From Flavobacteriia bacterium (GTDB lineage Bacteria > Bacteroidota > Bacteroidia > Flavobacteriales > Weeksellaceae): 64,000 nucleotides of DNA. A model generated the notes under the pieces. The model was not told the DNA's origin and searched no databases. It saw only the letters and a program-made list of their open reading frames with translations. Position numbers and translations under genes: made by a program. This document shows positions 34,091-44,303 of the stretch, one piece after another. The first letter of the stretch is position 1, and the number at the start of each line of letters is the position of its first letter. The DNA lies in contig JAECQR010000001.1 of assembly GCA_015999765.1 (NCBI GenBank), forward strand, positions 186,001 to 250,000, in the 5' to 3' direction.

Positions 34091-34098
34091 TAAATTTG
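34091..34098 (+). promoter_or_regulatory. Promoter -7 box of recN
   Basis: TAAATTTG, an exact TAnnTTTG match, about 44 bases before the recN start. Confidence 0.5.
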
Positions 34099-34142
34099 CG
34101 TTTAATTTAGTTTTCAAAACATTGTAATTCGCCATTTAAAAC

Positions 34143-35792
34143 ATGCTTTCAAGGATTTTCATTCAGAATTTTGCACTTATCGACACCCTCGAAATTACTT
34201 TAAACAAAGGTTTACAGGTAATTACGGGAGAAACCGGTGCAGGAAAATCGATCATTCTTGGTGCATTGCGCCTGATTTTGGGCGAAAGAGCTGATGCCAA
34301 ATCCATTCAGAATTCGGAAACCAAAAGCATCGTGGAAGCAGAATTTGCCATCAACGAAAATCTTCAGTTTTTTTTTGAAGAAAACGACCTTGATTTCGAA
34401 CCGCAAACAGTAATCCGCCGGGAAATACTTCCCAATGGAAAATCCAGAGCTTTCGTCAATGACGTCCCGGTAACTTTGGACCTTCTCAAAAGCCTTTCTA
34501 CAAAGCTAATCGACATTCATTCGCAGTTCGAAACCTCCAATCTTTTTGATGAAGAATACCAGTTTCAGATCATTGACGGTCTTTCGAAAAATAAAATCCT
34601 GATTTTAAAGTATCAATCTGAATTTTCGGAATACAAAAAACTGCTGAAGGAATTAGAAAATCTCAAAAATCAGCTGGCAGAAAGCAATAAAGAAAGCGAT
34701 TACAAAAACTTTCTTTTGGAAGAACTTCAGAATGTAAATCTTGATGATCTCGACCTGGAAGAACTTCAGAACCAGGTAAAAAAACAGGAAAATGCTGAAG
34801 CAATTACCGATAATCTTTCGCAAATTTTTGGAAAACTTGATGCAGAAGAAATTGGCGTTCTCGATTCGCTGACTGAGATTAAAGGTAAATTAGGAAAAGT
34901 AGCCGATCTTTCTCATGAGTTTACGTTGCTGAACCAAAGATTTCAGGAAAATTTCATTGAGTTTAAAGACATTGTTTTTGAACTTCAGGACGAGGCTGAA
35001 AAAATGGAAACCAGTCCCGAAATCCTGCTCGCACTGAACCAAAAATTAAATATCGTAAATGCTTTGCTATTAAAGCATGGTGTTGTAAGTGTTTCTGAAT
35101 TGATCGAAATCCGCGACAATTTGCTGAGCGAACAAAGCAGTTTTGCCGATCTGGAAAACCTCATCGTTCAACTGGTAAAGAAAAAAACAGATTCCGAGAA
35201 CCGGCTTGCTAAAATGGCAGCTGACCTGTCAGCCCACCGCAGAAAAAGCATCCCGGTTTTTACCAATAAAATTGAAACTCTGCTCAGACAATTAGGTTTG
35301 GAAAAGGCAAAAATCGAAGTAGAACTTAGGGAGAGTACGAATTATAACAGCTTTGGTAAAGAAAATATACAGCTTTTGTTTCAGGCGAATTCCGGTTTTG
35401 CATTGAAGCCAATTCAATCGGCAATTTCAGGCGGAGAACGGTCCAGAGTGATGCTTTCGATTAAAAAACTGATGGCTGAAAATGCCGAGCTTCCGACTTT
35501 GATCCTGGATGAAATCGACACAGGAGTTTCCGGAAAAGTAGCGGAAGAAATGGGAAATGTAATGAAGGAAATGTCAACGAACATGCAGCTTATCGTAATT
35601 ACCCATCTCGCACAGGTCGCTGCAAAAGGAAACAATAATTACAAAGTTATTAAAGAAGACATTTCAGATAGAACGCGCTCCAACATTATTCCGCTTAACC
35701 AGGAGGAAAAACTTCAGGAAATTGCGCAACTTCTTTCAGGCAGTAAAATTACAGATGCCGCCATTTCTCAGGCGCAGGAATTGATGAAATAA
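34143..35792 (+). CDS. recN: DNA repair protein RecN
   Basis: 549 aa SMC-like ATPase that assists double-strand break repair. The Walker A motif is TGETGAGKS (near residue 31), the signature and Walker B are SAISGGERSRVML and LPTLILDEIDTGVSG, and the middle is a long coiled coil (about 150-380). The N-terminus LSRIFIQNFALIDTLEI is typical. Full length. It is the last gene in the bamD-rpoZ-coaBC-porD-recN neighbourhood conserved in the phylum and has its own promoter. Confidence 0.96.
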   Translation: MLSRIFIQNFALIDTLEITLNKGLQVITGETGAGKSIILGALRLILGERADAKSIQNSETKSIVEAEFAINENLQFFFEENDLDFEPQTVIRREILPNGKSRAFVNDVPVTLDLLKSLSTKLIDIHSQFETSNLFDEEYQFQIIDGLSKNKILILKYQSEFSEYKKLLKELENLKNQLAESNKESDYKNFLLEELQNVNLDDLDLEELQNQVKKQENAEAITDNLSQIFGKLDAEEIGVLDSLTEIKGKLGKVADLSHEFTLLNQRFQENFIEFKDIVFELQDEAEKMETSPEILLALNQKLNIVNALLLKHGVVSVSELIEIRDNLLSEQSSFADLENLIVQLVKKKTDSENRLAKMAADLSAHRRKSIPVFTNKIETLLRQLGLEKAKIEVELRESTNYNSFGKENIQLLFQANSGFALKPIQSAISGGERSRVMLSIKKLMAENAELPTLILDEIDTGVSGKVAEEMGNVMKEMSTNMQLIVITHLAQVAAKGNNNYKVIKEDISDRTRSNIIPLNQEEKLQEIAQLLSGSKITDAAISQAQELMK

Positions 35793-35899
35793 TCATTTTT
35801 CTGCTTCAAAACAAATCCCTTACGATGATAAAAAGGCTTTAATCTCATCTATTTTGTAACAAATCCGTTAGGTTTTTAACTAATATTTAAAACCATGGA

Positions 35900-37372
35900 A
35901 TGTATACAAATTTACTGAAGTTAGAATTCAAGAGTTTTATCAGGAATCCACAATTCGGGGCACAGCTTGCGATGAAAATTCTGATGGCTTTCGCGTATGC
36001 AGGAGTGAGTTTTACTTTTGTAATGATGGCTGTGGGTCTTTATTTTATTTCAGTAGACAAGTTGAAAGCTGATCCTATCGCACTTTTTTCGCGATATTTC
36101 CTTTACTATGCAGCACTGGATTTGGTTCTGAGATATTTTATTCAGCAAATGCCAACGCAAAACATCAAACCATTTCTCACGCAAAATATCACCAAGAAAA
36201 AACTGGTGAACTATACCATCCTGAAAATAATTTTCAATTTTTTTAATTGGGGTTATCTGCTGTTTCTGTTTCCGTTTTGCGGTCTGCTTATTTTCCATGG
36301 CAATTATTCTAAACCGGGGGTTTTGATGTTTCTCACAGGAATAATGGCAGTTTTCTATTTCAGTAATTTCGTAAATATTGTATTGAATAAACAGAACCTG
36401 GTTCTATATACTGTAGCGGCGATAATGATTATTTTCGGTTTTCTGGAATATTACGGCTACGTTCATCTTTCCGCTTTTTCCGAGAGCATTTTTAAGGCTT
36501 TTTATGAAGTCCCTGGCGCTTTTTTGGTGCCGGTACTGCTTGCAGCTGCTGCCGGATATTGGGCGTACCGCAATATTTATAACAATTTTTATCTCGACAG
36601 AGGTCTGGAACTTGAACAGGCAGTAGGAAAAACCGAAAATATTGATTTCCTTAACCGTTTCGGGACACTTGGCACTTTCATCAACAATGATATCCGGCTT
36701 CTAAAAAGAAGCAAAGCCGCAAAGTCTGCGTTATTTGCAGGAATTATGTTTTTATTTTACGGACTTCTTTATTTTTCCGGAAAAGCTTATGCTACAGATT
36801 TTATGCGTGTCTTTCTAGGAATCTTTGTGACCGGGGGTTTTATGCTTATGTTTGGTCAAAGAGTACCGTCCTGGGACAGCTCCTATTATCCGCTGATGAT
36901 GACGCAGAAAGTTCCCTATAAAGACTATCTGAAAGCGAAATGGGCGCTTGTTGTTCTTGCCACAGCAGTTTCTATGGTGCTGGCGCTGGGTTACCTGCTC
37001 ATCAGTTGGGAATTTTATCTTACCATTTTTGCCGCCGGACTTTATAATCTTGGGGTGAATTCTTACCTCACGCTTTTGGCAGGAGCGTTTAACAAAAAAC
37101 CTATTGACCTCAATTCCAGCTCCAAATCATTTGGCGGCGGGGGAAATAACTTTAACATGAAAGTAATGCTGATTATGATTCCGCAAATGGTTCTCCCAAT
37201 GGGCGTTTTTGCACTCGTGAAATTTTTCGCGGGAATCGAAATTGCGGTTGCAGGTTTAGGTGTTTTAGGTCTTATCGGATTTTTACTACGCGATAAAATT
37301 TTCGATTATATCGTGAAAATTTACAGATCCGAAAAATATTCAACAATCGAAGCCTTCAAAAAAACAGCATAA
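35900..37372 (+). CDS. ABC transporter permease (DUF5687)
   Basis: 490 aa integral membrane protein with about ten to twelve hydrophobic segments arranged in two halves. The N-terminus LKLEFKSFIRNPQFG and LFLPFCGLLIFHG suit the DUF5687 family, putative permeases of Bacteroidota with a partner ATPase next door. The ATPase gene follows 16 bases downstream. Substrate and direction are unknown. The TATTTTG sequence upstream is one base short of a consensus promoter. Confidence 0.8.
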   Translation: MYTNLLKLEFKSFIRNPQFGAQLAMKILMAFAYAGVSFTFVMMAVGLYFISVDKLKADPIALFSRYFLYYAALDLVLRYFIQQMPTQNIKPFLTQNITKKKLVNYTILKIIFNFFNWGYLLFLFPFCGLLIFHGNYSKPGVLMFLTGIMAVFYFSNFVNIVLNKQNLVLYTVAAIMIIFGFLEYYGYVHLSAFSESIFKAFYEVPGAFLVPVLLAAAAGYWAYRNIYNNFYLDRGLELEQAVGKTENIDFLNRFGTLGTFINNDIRLLKRSKAAKSALFAGIMFLFYGLLYFSGKAYATDFMRVFLGIFVTGGFMLMFGQRVPSWDSSYYPLMMTQKVPYKDYLKAKWALVVLATAVSMVLALGYLLISWEFYLTIFAAGLYNLGVNSYLTLLAGAFNKKPIDLNSSSKSFGGGGNNFNMKVMLIMIPQMVLPMGVFALVKFFAGIEIAVAGLGVLGLIGFLLRDKIFDYIVKIYRSEKYSTIEAFKKTA

Positions 37373-37387
37373 TTTAAGCTATAAAAC

Positions 37388-38098
37388 ATGATAAACATTC
37401 AAAATATTTCTAAAATTTACGGGAGCAAAAAAGTTCTTCATATTGAATCTCTCCAAATCCCTAAAGGCGAAAGTTTCGGATTGGTAGGGAATAACGGCGC
37501 CGGTAAAACTACTCTTTTTTCGCTTTTGCTGGATTTAATAGAGCCTTCATCCGGCTATGTTGAAATTGGCGGCGATAAAGTAAATGAGAACGAAAACTGG
37601 AAAAACAAAGTTTCCGCCTTTATCGATGAGTCATTTCTTATTGGTTATCTGACGCCCGAAGAGTATTTTTATTTTATCGGCGAACTACGCGGACAGGATA
37701 AAACGACGGTTAATGAGTTCCTGAAACAGTTTGATGATTTCTTCAACGGTGAAATTCTGAATGCTAAAAAATATGTGCGCGACCTCTCGAAAGGCAACCA
37801 GAAAAAAGTAGGAATTGTTGGGGCGCTTATCGGTACTCCGGAAATCATTATTCTCGATGAGCCATTTGCCAACCTGGATCCATCTACCCAAATCAAGCTT
37901 AAAAAACTCATCAGAACATGGTCTCAAAATGAGTCAGTTACCTTTCTTATTTCCAGCCACGACCTTGCCCATACTACTGAAGTGAGCGACCGGATTGTTG
38001 TATTAAACAAAGGTGAACTCGTGAAAGACATCAGAACAAATCCCGAAACCTTGCGCGAACTCGAAGATTTTTTCGCAAGTTCCGTCTCTGTAGATTAA
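37388..38098 (+). CDS. ABC transporter ATP-binding protein
   Basis: 236 aa. Walker A GNNGAGKTT, the signature LSKGNQKKVG and Walker B IIILDEPFANLD are complete. The family looks like the ABC-2 type exporters (CcmA-like) and pairs with the DUF5687 permease directly upstream. The two form one transport system at the inner membrane with no periplasmic binding protein, suggesting export. A strong terminator follows. Confidence 0.92.
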   Translation: MINIQNISKIYGSKKVLHIESLQIPKGESFGLVGNNGAGKTTLFSLLLDLIEPSSGYVEIGGDKVNENENWKNKVSAFIDESFLIGYLTPEEYFYFIGELRGQDKTTVNEFLKQFDDFFNGEILNAKKYVRDLSKGNQKKVGIVGALIGTPEIIILDEPFANLDPSTQIKLKKLIRTWSQNESVTFLISSHDLAHTTEVSDRIVVLNKGELVKDIRTNPETLRELEDFFASSVSVD

Positions 38099-38103
38099 TA
38101 AAC

Positions 38104-38133
38104 AAAATCCCGGGAAAATTTCCCGGGATTTTT
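38104..38133. terminator. Bidirectional terminator between ABC ATPase and fumC
   Basis: Near-perfect palindrome AAAATCCCGGGAAA with TTTCCCGGGATTTT, flanked by T on the right and A on the left, between convergent genes. Confidence 0.88.
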
Positions 38134-38152
38134 AATTTTTCGATGAGTTGAT

Positions 38153-39547
38153 TTACGCTAAACCTCCTACCATATCTTCCGGTTTTACCCATTCATCAAA
38201 TTGTTCGGCGGTTAAAAGCCCCAGATTAACTGCTTCTTCCTTTAAAGTGGTGCCGTTTTTATGGGCGGTTTTTGCAATTTTCGCGGCATTTTCGTACCCA
38301 ATGTGTGTGTTCAAAGCAGTTACCAACATTAACGATTTATCTACAAGTTCCCTAATTCGGGGCTCATCAGCCTCAATACCTATTGCGCAGTGATCATTAA
38401 ATGAAATACAGGCATCGCCTAAAAGCTGTGCAGACTGCAGAAAATTATAGGCCATCACCGGTTTGAAAACATTCAGTTCATAATTCCCCTGAGTTCCGGC
38501 AAACGAAATGGTAGTGTCGTTTCCTAAAACCTGTGCGCAAACCATGGTTAATGCTTCATTTTGGGTAGGATTCACTTTTCCGGGCATAATTGAGGATCCG
38601 GGTTCATTTTCAGGAATTAAAATCTCGCCAATACCGGAACGTGGCCCGGAAGCCAGCAAACGGATATCCTGAGCGATCTTGTAAAGGGAAACAGCAAGTT
38701 GTTTCAGCGCGCCATGACTTTCTACCATCGCATCGTGTGCCGCCAAAGCTTCAAATTTATTGGGAGCCGTAACAAATGGTAACGCGGTAAATTCAGAAAT
38801 ATATTCAGCTACCAGCACGTCGTATCCTTTCGGAGTATTTAAACCGGTTCCAACGGCCGTTCCGCCTAAAGCGATTTCCTGAAGATGGTCAAAAGTATTG
38901 GTAATGGCCTTCATGGCATAATCGAGCTGCGCAACATATCCGGAAAATTCCTGGCCTAAAGTTAACGGAGTGGCATCCATAAGATGGGTCCTGCCGATTT
39001 TTACAATGTTTTTAAAATCCTGAGATTTTGAATGTAAGGTGTTTCTGAGTTTTTCAACAGCGGGCAAAGTATGTTCAACCACCTTTTTGTACGCGGCAAT
39101 ATGCATCGCTGTAGGGTAAGTATCATTGGAACTTTGTGATTTGTTGACATCATCATTCGGGTGGATTTCCGATTTTTCCCCAAGCGCACCGCCACTGTTT
39201 ACGTGAGCTTTATTAGAAATCACTTCATTCACATTCATATTACTTTGCGTTCCGGAACCCGTTTGCCAAATAACAAGCGGAAACTGATCGTTAAGTTTTC
39301 CCTCTAAGATTTCATCACAGACCTGAGCAATTTTGTCTCTTTTTTCAGCGGGAAGAACGCCCAAATCGGTATTGGCGAATGCCGCGGCTTTTTTTAAAAT
39401 TGCAAATGCCTCAATAATCTCATTCGGCATAGAAGATTCCGGTCCTATTTTAAAGTTGTTTCTGGACCGTTCTGTTTGTGCGCCCCAAAATTTATCAGCA
39501 GGAACCTGAACTTCTCCCATTGTATCGTGTTCTATTCTGTAATTCAT
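38153..39547 (-). CDS. fumC: Fumarate hydratase class II
   Basis: 464 aa iron-independent fumarase of the aspartase/fumarase superfamily. The catalytic-loop signature [16 protein letters not shown] is present, as are [13 protein letters not shown] and [13 protein letters not shown]. The enzyme interconverts fumarate and malate in the TCA cycle. A second, unrelated fumarase (class I, Fe-S) lies 1.35 kb away with a WYL regulator between them. The class II enzyme is oxygen-stable, so the pair could give conditional isozyme use. Confidence 0.95.
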   Translation of the reverse strand: MNYRIEHDTMGEVQVPADKFWGAQTERSRNNFKIGPESSMPNEIIEAFAILKKAAAFANTDLGVLPAEKRDKIAQVCDEILEGKLNDQFPLVIWQTGSGTQSNMNVNEVISNKAHVNSGGALGEKSEIHPNDDVNKSQSSNDTYPTAMHIAAYKKVVEHTLPAVEKLRNTLHSKSQDFKNIVKIGRTHLMDATPLTLGQEFSGYVAQLDYAMKAITNTFDHLQEIALGGTAVGTGLNTPKGYDVLVAEYISEFTALPFVTAPNKFEALAAHDAMVESHGALKQLAVSLYKIAQDIRLLASGPRSGIGEILIPENEPGSSIMPGKVNPTQNEALTMVCAQVLGNDTTISFAGTQGNYELNVFKPVMAYNFLQSAQLLGDACISFNDHCAIGIEADEPRIRELVDKSLMLVTALNTHIGYENAAKIAKTAHKNGTTLKEEAVNLGLLTAEQFDEWVKPEDMVGGLA

Positions 39548-39641
39548 TGATGTTAAATTTTAATGATTAAAGTTACGTTTTTCCTATTTGATGCAGAATT
39601 AAAAATAGATAGATTAACTCAGTATTTTAGAGATAATTAAC

Positions 39642-39649
39642 TAAATTTG
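39642..39649 (+). promoter_or_regulatory. Promoter -7 box of the WYL regulator
   Basis: TAAATTTG fits TAnnTTTG, 17 bases before the ATG at 39667. Confidence 0.5.
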
Positions 39650-39666
39650 ATAGAGAAGAAAAATTT

Positions 39667-40743
39667 ATGTCTAAGAAATCTAGAAATTTGCTAAGAATTT
39701 ACAACCGTCTCAAGCGGGGACCTGTAAACATTGAAGTTATTAAGCAGTGGGCTATGTCTCACGACCTCAACATCTCTGAAAGAACATTATACCGTTATCT
39801 GGATGAACTCGAAGATATTGTGCAGCACAATGAAAAACTCATTATTACAGAAGGTGAAAAAAACAAAAAAACCTGGAAAATTGAGTATGATGAAAGTTCC
39901 GCAAAACTCAATGAGTTCGATATCCAGAGTTATCTGCTCTTTAAAAACCTAATGCCGCTTCCCCTGGTGAAATCCCGTGAAGAAACTTTTGACAGGATCG
40001 AGAATCTCTTCTATAAAAATTATAGTAAAAGTAATTTCGAAGATTTTTCGGTTTTCGCTGACCAGCAGATTTCTAACAGCTATTTTTATGAACTGCTCTC
40101 CTTAGATGGCTATCAAAAAACATTGAATGATGCCATTTGGAGCATTCAGCATAAAAGAGAAATGAGACTGTTAGAAATCGGTTACGACTACACTTCTGTC
40201 CCACAGGCTGTTACGTATCCCGTAGATTTCCTCCCGCTGCAGATTCTTTATCATCGCGGCGTTATTCATCTTTCCGGCTTTGTGAAGGAAAAAAATAAAA
40301 TTATAGCTATCGCGCTCAATCAGCTTAAAAAATACAGCCTAACCAATAATATGTTTGATAACAGGGATCTTCTTGCCACCCTGAGTCGCGAAATGGAAAA
40401 CCGGTTTGGTATTACCAATAATATGGACGATGAAATCTACGATATAGAAATCGAATTTTCTGAACTTACTGCAGAATTCGTAAAACACCATTTTTGGCAC
40501 CACTCACAGAATTTTTCTAAAATCGACAACGGTAATTATGTTATGACGCTGCGCTGCGGAATCAACCGCGAACTGATAGGCTGGATTTTCCAGTGGATGA
40601 GCAATGCCCGAGTTATAAAACCAGCGGTACTGAAACATCTCGTAAAGGAGAAACATCAGGAAATTCTGGATCATTATCAATCCGATGCTCCCCTAACATC
40701 CAGTAATTCATTTATGAATCTTCAAGTGGTTGACAAAAATTGA
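39667..40743 (+). CDS. WYL-domain transcriptional regulator
   Basis: 358 aa. An N-terminal HTH (about 1-60: LLRIYNRLKRGPVNIEVI, ISERTLYRYLDELE) is followed by a WYL sensor region: YPVDFLPLQILYHRGVIHLSGF (about 178-200). A C-terminal domain (WCX-like) starts near residue 250. WYL domains sense nucleic-acid or other ligands and regulate stress, DNA-damage or phage-defence genes in other bacteria. It lies between fumC (divergent) and class I fumarase (downstream); control of one or both is a guess from position. It is ended by a strong hairpin. Confidence 0.88.
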   Translation: MSKKSRNLLRIYNRLKRGPVNIEVIKQWAMSHDLNISERTLYRYLDELEDIVQHNEKLIITEGEKNKKTWKIEYDESSAKLNEFDIQSYLLFKNLMPLPLVKSREETFDRIENLFYKNYSKSNFEDFSVFADQQISNSYFYELLSLDGYQKTLNDAIWSIQHKREMRLLEIGYDYTSVPQAVTYPVDFLPLQILYHRGVIHLSGFVKEKNKIIAIALNQLKKYSLTNNMFDNRDLLATLSREMENRFGITNNMDDEIYDIEIEFSELTAEFVKHHFWHHSQNFSKIDNGNYVMTLRCGINRELIGWIFQWMSNARVIKPAVLKHLVKEKHQEILDHYQSDAPLTSSNSFMNLQVVDKN

Positions 40744-40785
40744 CATGATCACGGTTTATATTTGCACTCAACAAAATGAATGATG

Positions 40786-40824
40786 AAAAAGGCATAGAAA
40801 TTTACACTTTCTGTGCCTTTTTTT
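40786..40824 (+). terminator. Intrinsic terminator after the WYL gene
   Basis: A 15-base stem (AAAAAGGCATAGAAA with TTTCTGTGCCTTTTT, one G-U pair) with a 7-base loop, followed by T. A promoter-like TATATTTG at 40757-40764 lies just before it, and a 16-codon ORF (40776-40826) runs through it. Confidence 0.85.
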
Positions 40825-40873
40825 AGGTGATAAAAGTCCTGCTCAGGTTTCGGTATTATCCTTTTAATTTGAT

Positions 40874-40881
40874 TATTTTTG
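40874..40881 (+). promoter_or_regulatory. Promoter -7 box of the class I fumarase gene
   Basis: TATTTTTG fits TAnnTTTG, 17 bases before the ATG at 40899, so the gene can be transcribed independently of the upstream hairpin. Confidence 0.55.
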
Positions 40882-40898
40882 TCGCGTAAAAATCAAAT

Positions 40899-42506
40899 AT
40901 GGAATTTCAATACCAGGAGCCTTTTCCTATTCTTAAAGACGACACCCAATACAAAAAACTCAGTTCCGAATATTTAAAAGTAGAGTATCTTGGAGGCAGA
41001 GAGATCTTAACCGTAGATCCCCGGGCACTGGAACTTCTTGCTGAACAGGCTTTGGCCGACGTTTCTTTCATGCTTCGTCCTTCGCATCTTCAAAAGCTCA
41101 GAAATATTATCGATGATCCCGAAGCGACCGACAACGACCGTTTCGTCGCTTATAATCTTCTGCAGAATGCGGCAGTTGCAGTTGAAGGCGCCTTGCCTTC
41201 ATGTCAGGATACCGGAACGGCAATCTGTGTGGCAAAAAAAGGTGAAAATGTTTACACCGGAGCGAATGATGCGGAATGGATTTCCAGAGGAATTTATAAT
41301 ACTTACCAATCCCGCAATCTCAGATATTCGCAAATCGTGCCTTTAACGATGTTTGAAGAGAAGAATTCGGGGTCCAACCTTCCGGCACAGATCGATATTT
41401 ATGCCACCAAAGGCGAAGAATACAAATTCCTTTTCCTCGCAAAAGGCGGTGGCTCTGCAAACAAAACTTTCCTTTACCAAAAAACAAAATCTTTATTGAA
41501 TGACAGCTCACTGGAAGCTTTTGTTCGCGAAAGAATCATGGATTTGGGAACAGCAGCTTGCCCGCCTTATCACCTCGCGCTCGTTATTGGCGGAACTTCC
41601 GCGGAAGCTAATTTAGCAGCCGTAAAAAAAGCAAGTGCCGGATATTACGACCACCTTCCAACTGAAGGAAATATGGGCGGCCAGGCTTTCCGTGATCTTG
41701 AATGGGAGAAAAGAGTTCAGCAGATCTGCCAGGAATCTTCCATCGGAGCACAGTTTGGCGGAAAATACCTCACCCACGATGTTCGGGTCATCCGTTTGCC
41801 ACGTCATGCAGCTTCCTGTCCGGTCGGAATGGGTGTTTCCTGTTCTGCTGACAGAAATATTAAAGGTTTCATCAACCGTGAAGGAATTTTCCTCGAACAG
41901 TTAGAAACTAATCCAAAACAATATCTGCCGGAAACTCCGCCGCATTTAGAAGAAGCAGTATCCATTGACCTTAATCAGCCAATGCCTGATATTTTAGCAG
42001 AACTTTCTAAATATCCGATTAAAACCCGCTTAAGTCTAAACGGAACTTTAATCGTAGCACGCGATATCGCGCACGCAAAAATTAAAGAACTTCTCGACAG
42101 CGGAAAACCGATGCCGGAATATTTCAAAAGCCATCCGATTTATTACGCAGGTCCTGCAAAAACACCGGACGGAATGGTTTCCGGAAGTTTCGGCCCAACA
42201 ACCGCAGGCAGAATGGATGTTTATGTAGACGAATTCCAGTCCCACGGCGGAAGCATGATTATGCTCGCAAAAGGAAACCGAAGCAAGGATGTTACTAACG
42301 CCTGTGCAAAATATGGCGGATTTTATCTCGGCTCTATCGGCGGACCTGCAGCCATTCTAGCCAAAGAAAACATAAAATCCGTAGAGGTTGTTGATTTTGA
42401 AGAACTTGGAATGGAGGCCGTACGAAAAATCGAAATCGAGAATTTCCCGGCGTTCATCATCTCCGATGATAAAGGCAATGATTTTTTCGAATCCATTGCA
42501 CATTAA
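40899..42506 (+). CDS. Fumarate hydratase class I (Fe-S, homodimeric)
   Basis: 535 aa, typical of the single-chain class I fumarase with fused alpha and beta domains. The [4Fe-4S] ligand cysteines are in [21 protein letters not shown] and CPVGMGVSC. The C-terminal beta domain begins near residue 360. Catalysis is the reversible hydration of fumarate, and the cluster is sensitive to superoxide and oxygen. It depends on Fe-S assembly, whose SUF operon is about 5 kb away. Its alternative, fumC, lies beyond the WYL gene. Confidence 0.95.
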   Translation: MEFQYQEPFPILKDDTQYKKLSSEYLKVEYLGGREILTVDPRALELLAEQALADVSFMLRPSHLQKLRNIIDDPEATDNDRFVAYNLLQNAAVAVEGALPSCQDTGTAICVAKKGENVYTGANDAEWISRGIYNTYQSRNLRYSQIVPLTMFEEKNSGSNLPAQIDIYATKGEEYKFLFLAKGGGSANKTFLYQKTKSLLNDSSLEAFVRERIMDLGTAACPPYHLALVIGGTSAEANLAAVKKASAGYYDHLPTEGNMGGQAFRDLEWEKRVQQICQESSIGAQFGGKYLTHDVRVIRLPRHAASCPVGMGVSCSADRNIKGFINREGIFLEQLETNPKQYLPETPPHLEEAVSIDLNQPMPDILAELSKYPIKTRLSLNGTLIVARDIAHAKIKELLDSGKPMPEYFKSHPIYYAGPAKTPDGMVSGSFGPTTAGRMDVYVDEFQSHGGSMIMLAKGNRSKDVTNACAKYGGFYLGSIGGPAAILAKENIKSVEVVDFEELGMEAVRKIEIENFPAFIISDDKGNDFFESIAH

Positions 42507-42550
42507 TATTTTTTAATCATTTTAAATAGCAAAAAATCACCGGAAATCTT

Positions 42551-42581
42551 TTGCCCGAAAACAAAAATTATCCTACTTTTG
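42551..42581 (+). promoter_or_regulatory. Promoter of the small membrane protein gene
   Basis: A -33 TTG (42551-42553, in TTTTG) and TACTTTTG (42574-42581, exact TAnnTTTG) separated by 20 bases. It lies about 16 bases before the ATG. Confidence 0.65.
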
Positions 42582-42597
42582 CCTAAAATCTATTACA

Positions 42598-42885
42598 ATG
42601 ATGATGTTATCAGCATTTTTTCCGTTCTACCAGTTCCTTTGGACCGTATATTTTCTGTGCATGTTCCTTATCGGATTCTGGTGTATCTTCATGTTTTTCG
42701 GTTACGTAATCCCAATCTGGCTTACTTCCGGATTAATGGAATATTTCGGTAAAACCAAACCTTTCGATCCTGAAGATATCAGAAGAAAAACGCTTACAGA
42801 ACAGGAAGGTGTAGAATTGGTTTACAGCAACCCAAAAGGTCACGGCCCATTCTTGCACAGCCACGACAATCACGGTCATCACTAG
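42598..42885 (+). CDS. Small membrane protein with His-rich tail
   Basis: 95 aa. Two hydrophobic helices (about residues 5-30 and 30-45) are followed by a soluble tail ending in a His-rich segment (HGPFLHSHDNHGHH) with six histidines in the last 14 residues, a likely metal-binding tail. I do not recognise a family function. It has its own promoter and is bounded by a terminator downstream, so it is probably monocistronic. Confidence 0.75.
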   Translation: MMMLSAFFPFYQFLWTVYFLCMFLIGFWCIFMFFGYVIPIWLTSGLMEYFGKTKPFDPEDIRRKTLTEQEGVELVYSNPKGHGPFLHSHDNHGHH

Positions 42886-42952
42886 TTGATGTCACTGCTC
42901 TCCCACATTAATTTCCGGGAAAAGCAGTCACAAAGCAAAATCATATATACAG

Positions 42953-42987
42953 TCAGTCTCTAATTTTTTTAGAGGCTGATTTTTTTT
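42953..42987 (+). terminator. Intrinsic terminator after the small membrane protein gene
   Basis: Stem TCAGTCTCTAA with TTAGAGGCTGA (one G-U pair), T-rich loop, then eight T. Confidence 0.85.
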
Positions 42988-43018
42988 CGAGCAACTTTTT
43001 CCGTTTTATTTCCATACA

Positions 43019-43089
43019 AATGCCGGCTTTCCACTGTATCTTTTGCTCCGTTGCGCTCCGCAAAAGGATGCCGTTTCAATCCGGGCTAG
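43019..43089 (-). repeat. Dispersed intergenic repeat, copy R2
   Basis: Reverse-strand copy of the element also found at 61267-61345. Read on the reverse strand it shares CGGCATCCTTTTGCGGAGCG, then CGGAGCAAAAGATACAGTGG. CTTTTGC (43040-43046) pairs with GCAAAAG (43060-43066). It lies upstream of the prfA promoter. Confidence 0.8.
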
Positions 43090-43140
43090 AAGACCGGCCG
43101 GTTGTTCTCAGGTAAGAAATATTCTTTTCTGCTTTTTTCC

Positions 43141-43148
43141 TATCTTTG
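43141..43148 (+). promoter_or_regulatory. Promoter -7 box of prfA
   Basis: TATCTTTG fits TAnnTTTG, 19 bases before the prfA ATG. It also explains why the upstream in-frame ATG at 43102 is not the start. Confidence 0.6.
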
Positions 43149-43167
43149 CCCCCACAAAATTCCAGTA

Positions 43168-44253
43168 ATGTCAAAGTCTCTTATTCCCAAACTCGAAGCA
43201 ATTAAGCAACGCTACAATGAAGTTGCCGACCTTATCATTCAGCCCGATGTAATTTCCGACCAGAAAAAATACTCCTCGCTGAACAAAGAATACAGCGACT
43301 TGGGGAAGATTGTTTCCGTTTTCGACCAGTATAAACAGACTTTAAATACCATTGAAGAATCCGACGAAATTATTGCCGACGGATCCGATAAGGAATTTGT
43401 AGAAATGGCTAAAATTGAAAAAAATGAAGCCCTTCAGAGAATTCCAGGTCTCGAAGAAGAACTAAAAGTACTCCTCATCCCCAAAGATCCGGCCGATGAC
43501 AAAAACGTAATCATCGAATTGCGGGCAGGTACCGGTGGTGACGAGGCTGCAATTTTTGTGGAAGATGTCTACAGAGCATACGCAATGTATTTCAAGACAA
43601 AAGGCTGGAAACACGAAATTACAGATTCCAGCGAAGCTTCCAAAGGCTATAAAGAACTCATTTTGAAGGTTGAAGGCGACGGAGTATATGGAATTATGAA
43701 ATTCGAATCCGGCGTTCACCGCGTACAGCGTGTCCCCGAAACCGAATCTCAGGGTAGAGTTCATACTTCTGCGATTACCGTGGCTGTTCTTCCGGAAGCA
43801 GAGGAAGTAGATTTCGAATTAAACCCTGCCGACATCGAAATGCAGACCTCGCGATCCGGGGGAGCTGGCGGGCAAAACGTAAATAAAGTAGAAACAAAAG
43901 TTCAGCTCACGCATAAGCCTTCTGGTATGGTTGTTGTATGTCAGCAGGCACGTTCACAGTTGGCTAACCGCGAACTTGCAATGGAGATGTTAAGGACAAA
44001 ACTTTACGACATTGAAGTGCAGAAAGCAGTTGGAGATGTTGCCGCTCAGCGTAAATCCATGGTTTCAACAGGTGACCGGTCAGCAAAAATCAAAACTTAT
44101 AATTATCCTCAGGGAAGAGTTACCGATCACAGAGTGAACAAATCAATGTATAATCTCGATGCCTATATGAATGGGGATTTGCAGGAAATGATTGATGCGG
44201 TGATTATGGCAGAGAATGCGGAGAAAATGAAAGGCGAGGAAGAAAATTATTAA
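43168..44253 (+). CDS. prfA: Peptide chain release factor 1
   Basis: 361 aa. The GGQ motif ([14 protein letters not shown]) catalyses peptidyl-tRNA hydrolysis. The PxT anticodon-like motif appears as PET in [18 protein letters not shown], which identifies RF1 (UAA/UAG) rather than RF2 (SPF). Full length from the ATG at 43168. The frame extends upstream to an ATG at 43102, but that part lies over the promoter and the repeat element. A small lipoprotein gene follows. Confidence 0.95.
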   Translation: MSKSLIPKLEAIKQRYNEVADLIIQPDVISDQKKYSSLNKEYSDLGKIVSVFDQYKQTLNTIEESDEIIADGSDKEFVEMAKIEKNEALQRIPGLEEELKVLLIPKDPADDKNVIIELRAGTGGDEAAIFVEDVYRAYAMYFKTKGWKHEITDSSEASKGYKELILKVEGDGVYGIMKFESGVHRVQRVPETESQGRVHTSAITVAVLPEAEEVDFELNPADIEMQTSRSGGAGGQNVNKVETKVQLTHKPSGMVVVCQQARSQLANRELAMEMLRTKLYDIEVQKAVGDVAAQRKSMVSTGDRSAKIKTYNYPQGRVTDHRVNKSMYNLDAYMNGDLQEMIDAVIMAENAEKMKGEEENY

Positions 44254-44303
44254 GACTTTAATACGTTTTATATATATTAGCAAAAATTTAAAAATATTAT
44301 ATT

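Noticed and set aside
42895-42935. Extra hairpin ACTGCT/AGCAGT downstream of the small membrane protein gene
   Set aside because: The stem is only six base pairs with a long loop, and the real terminator follows.
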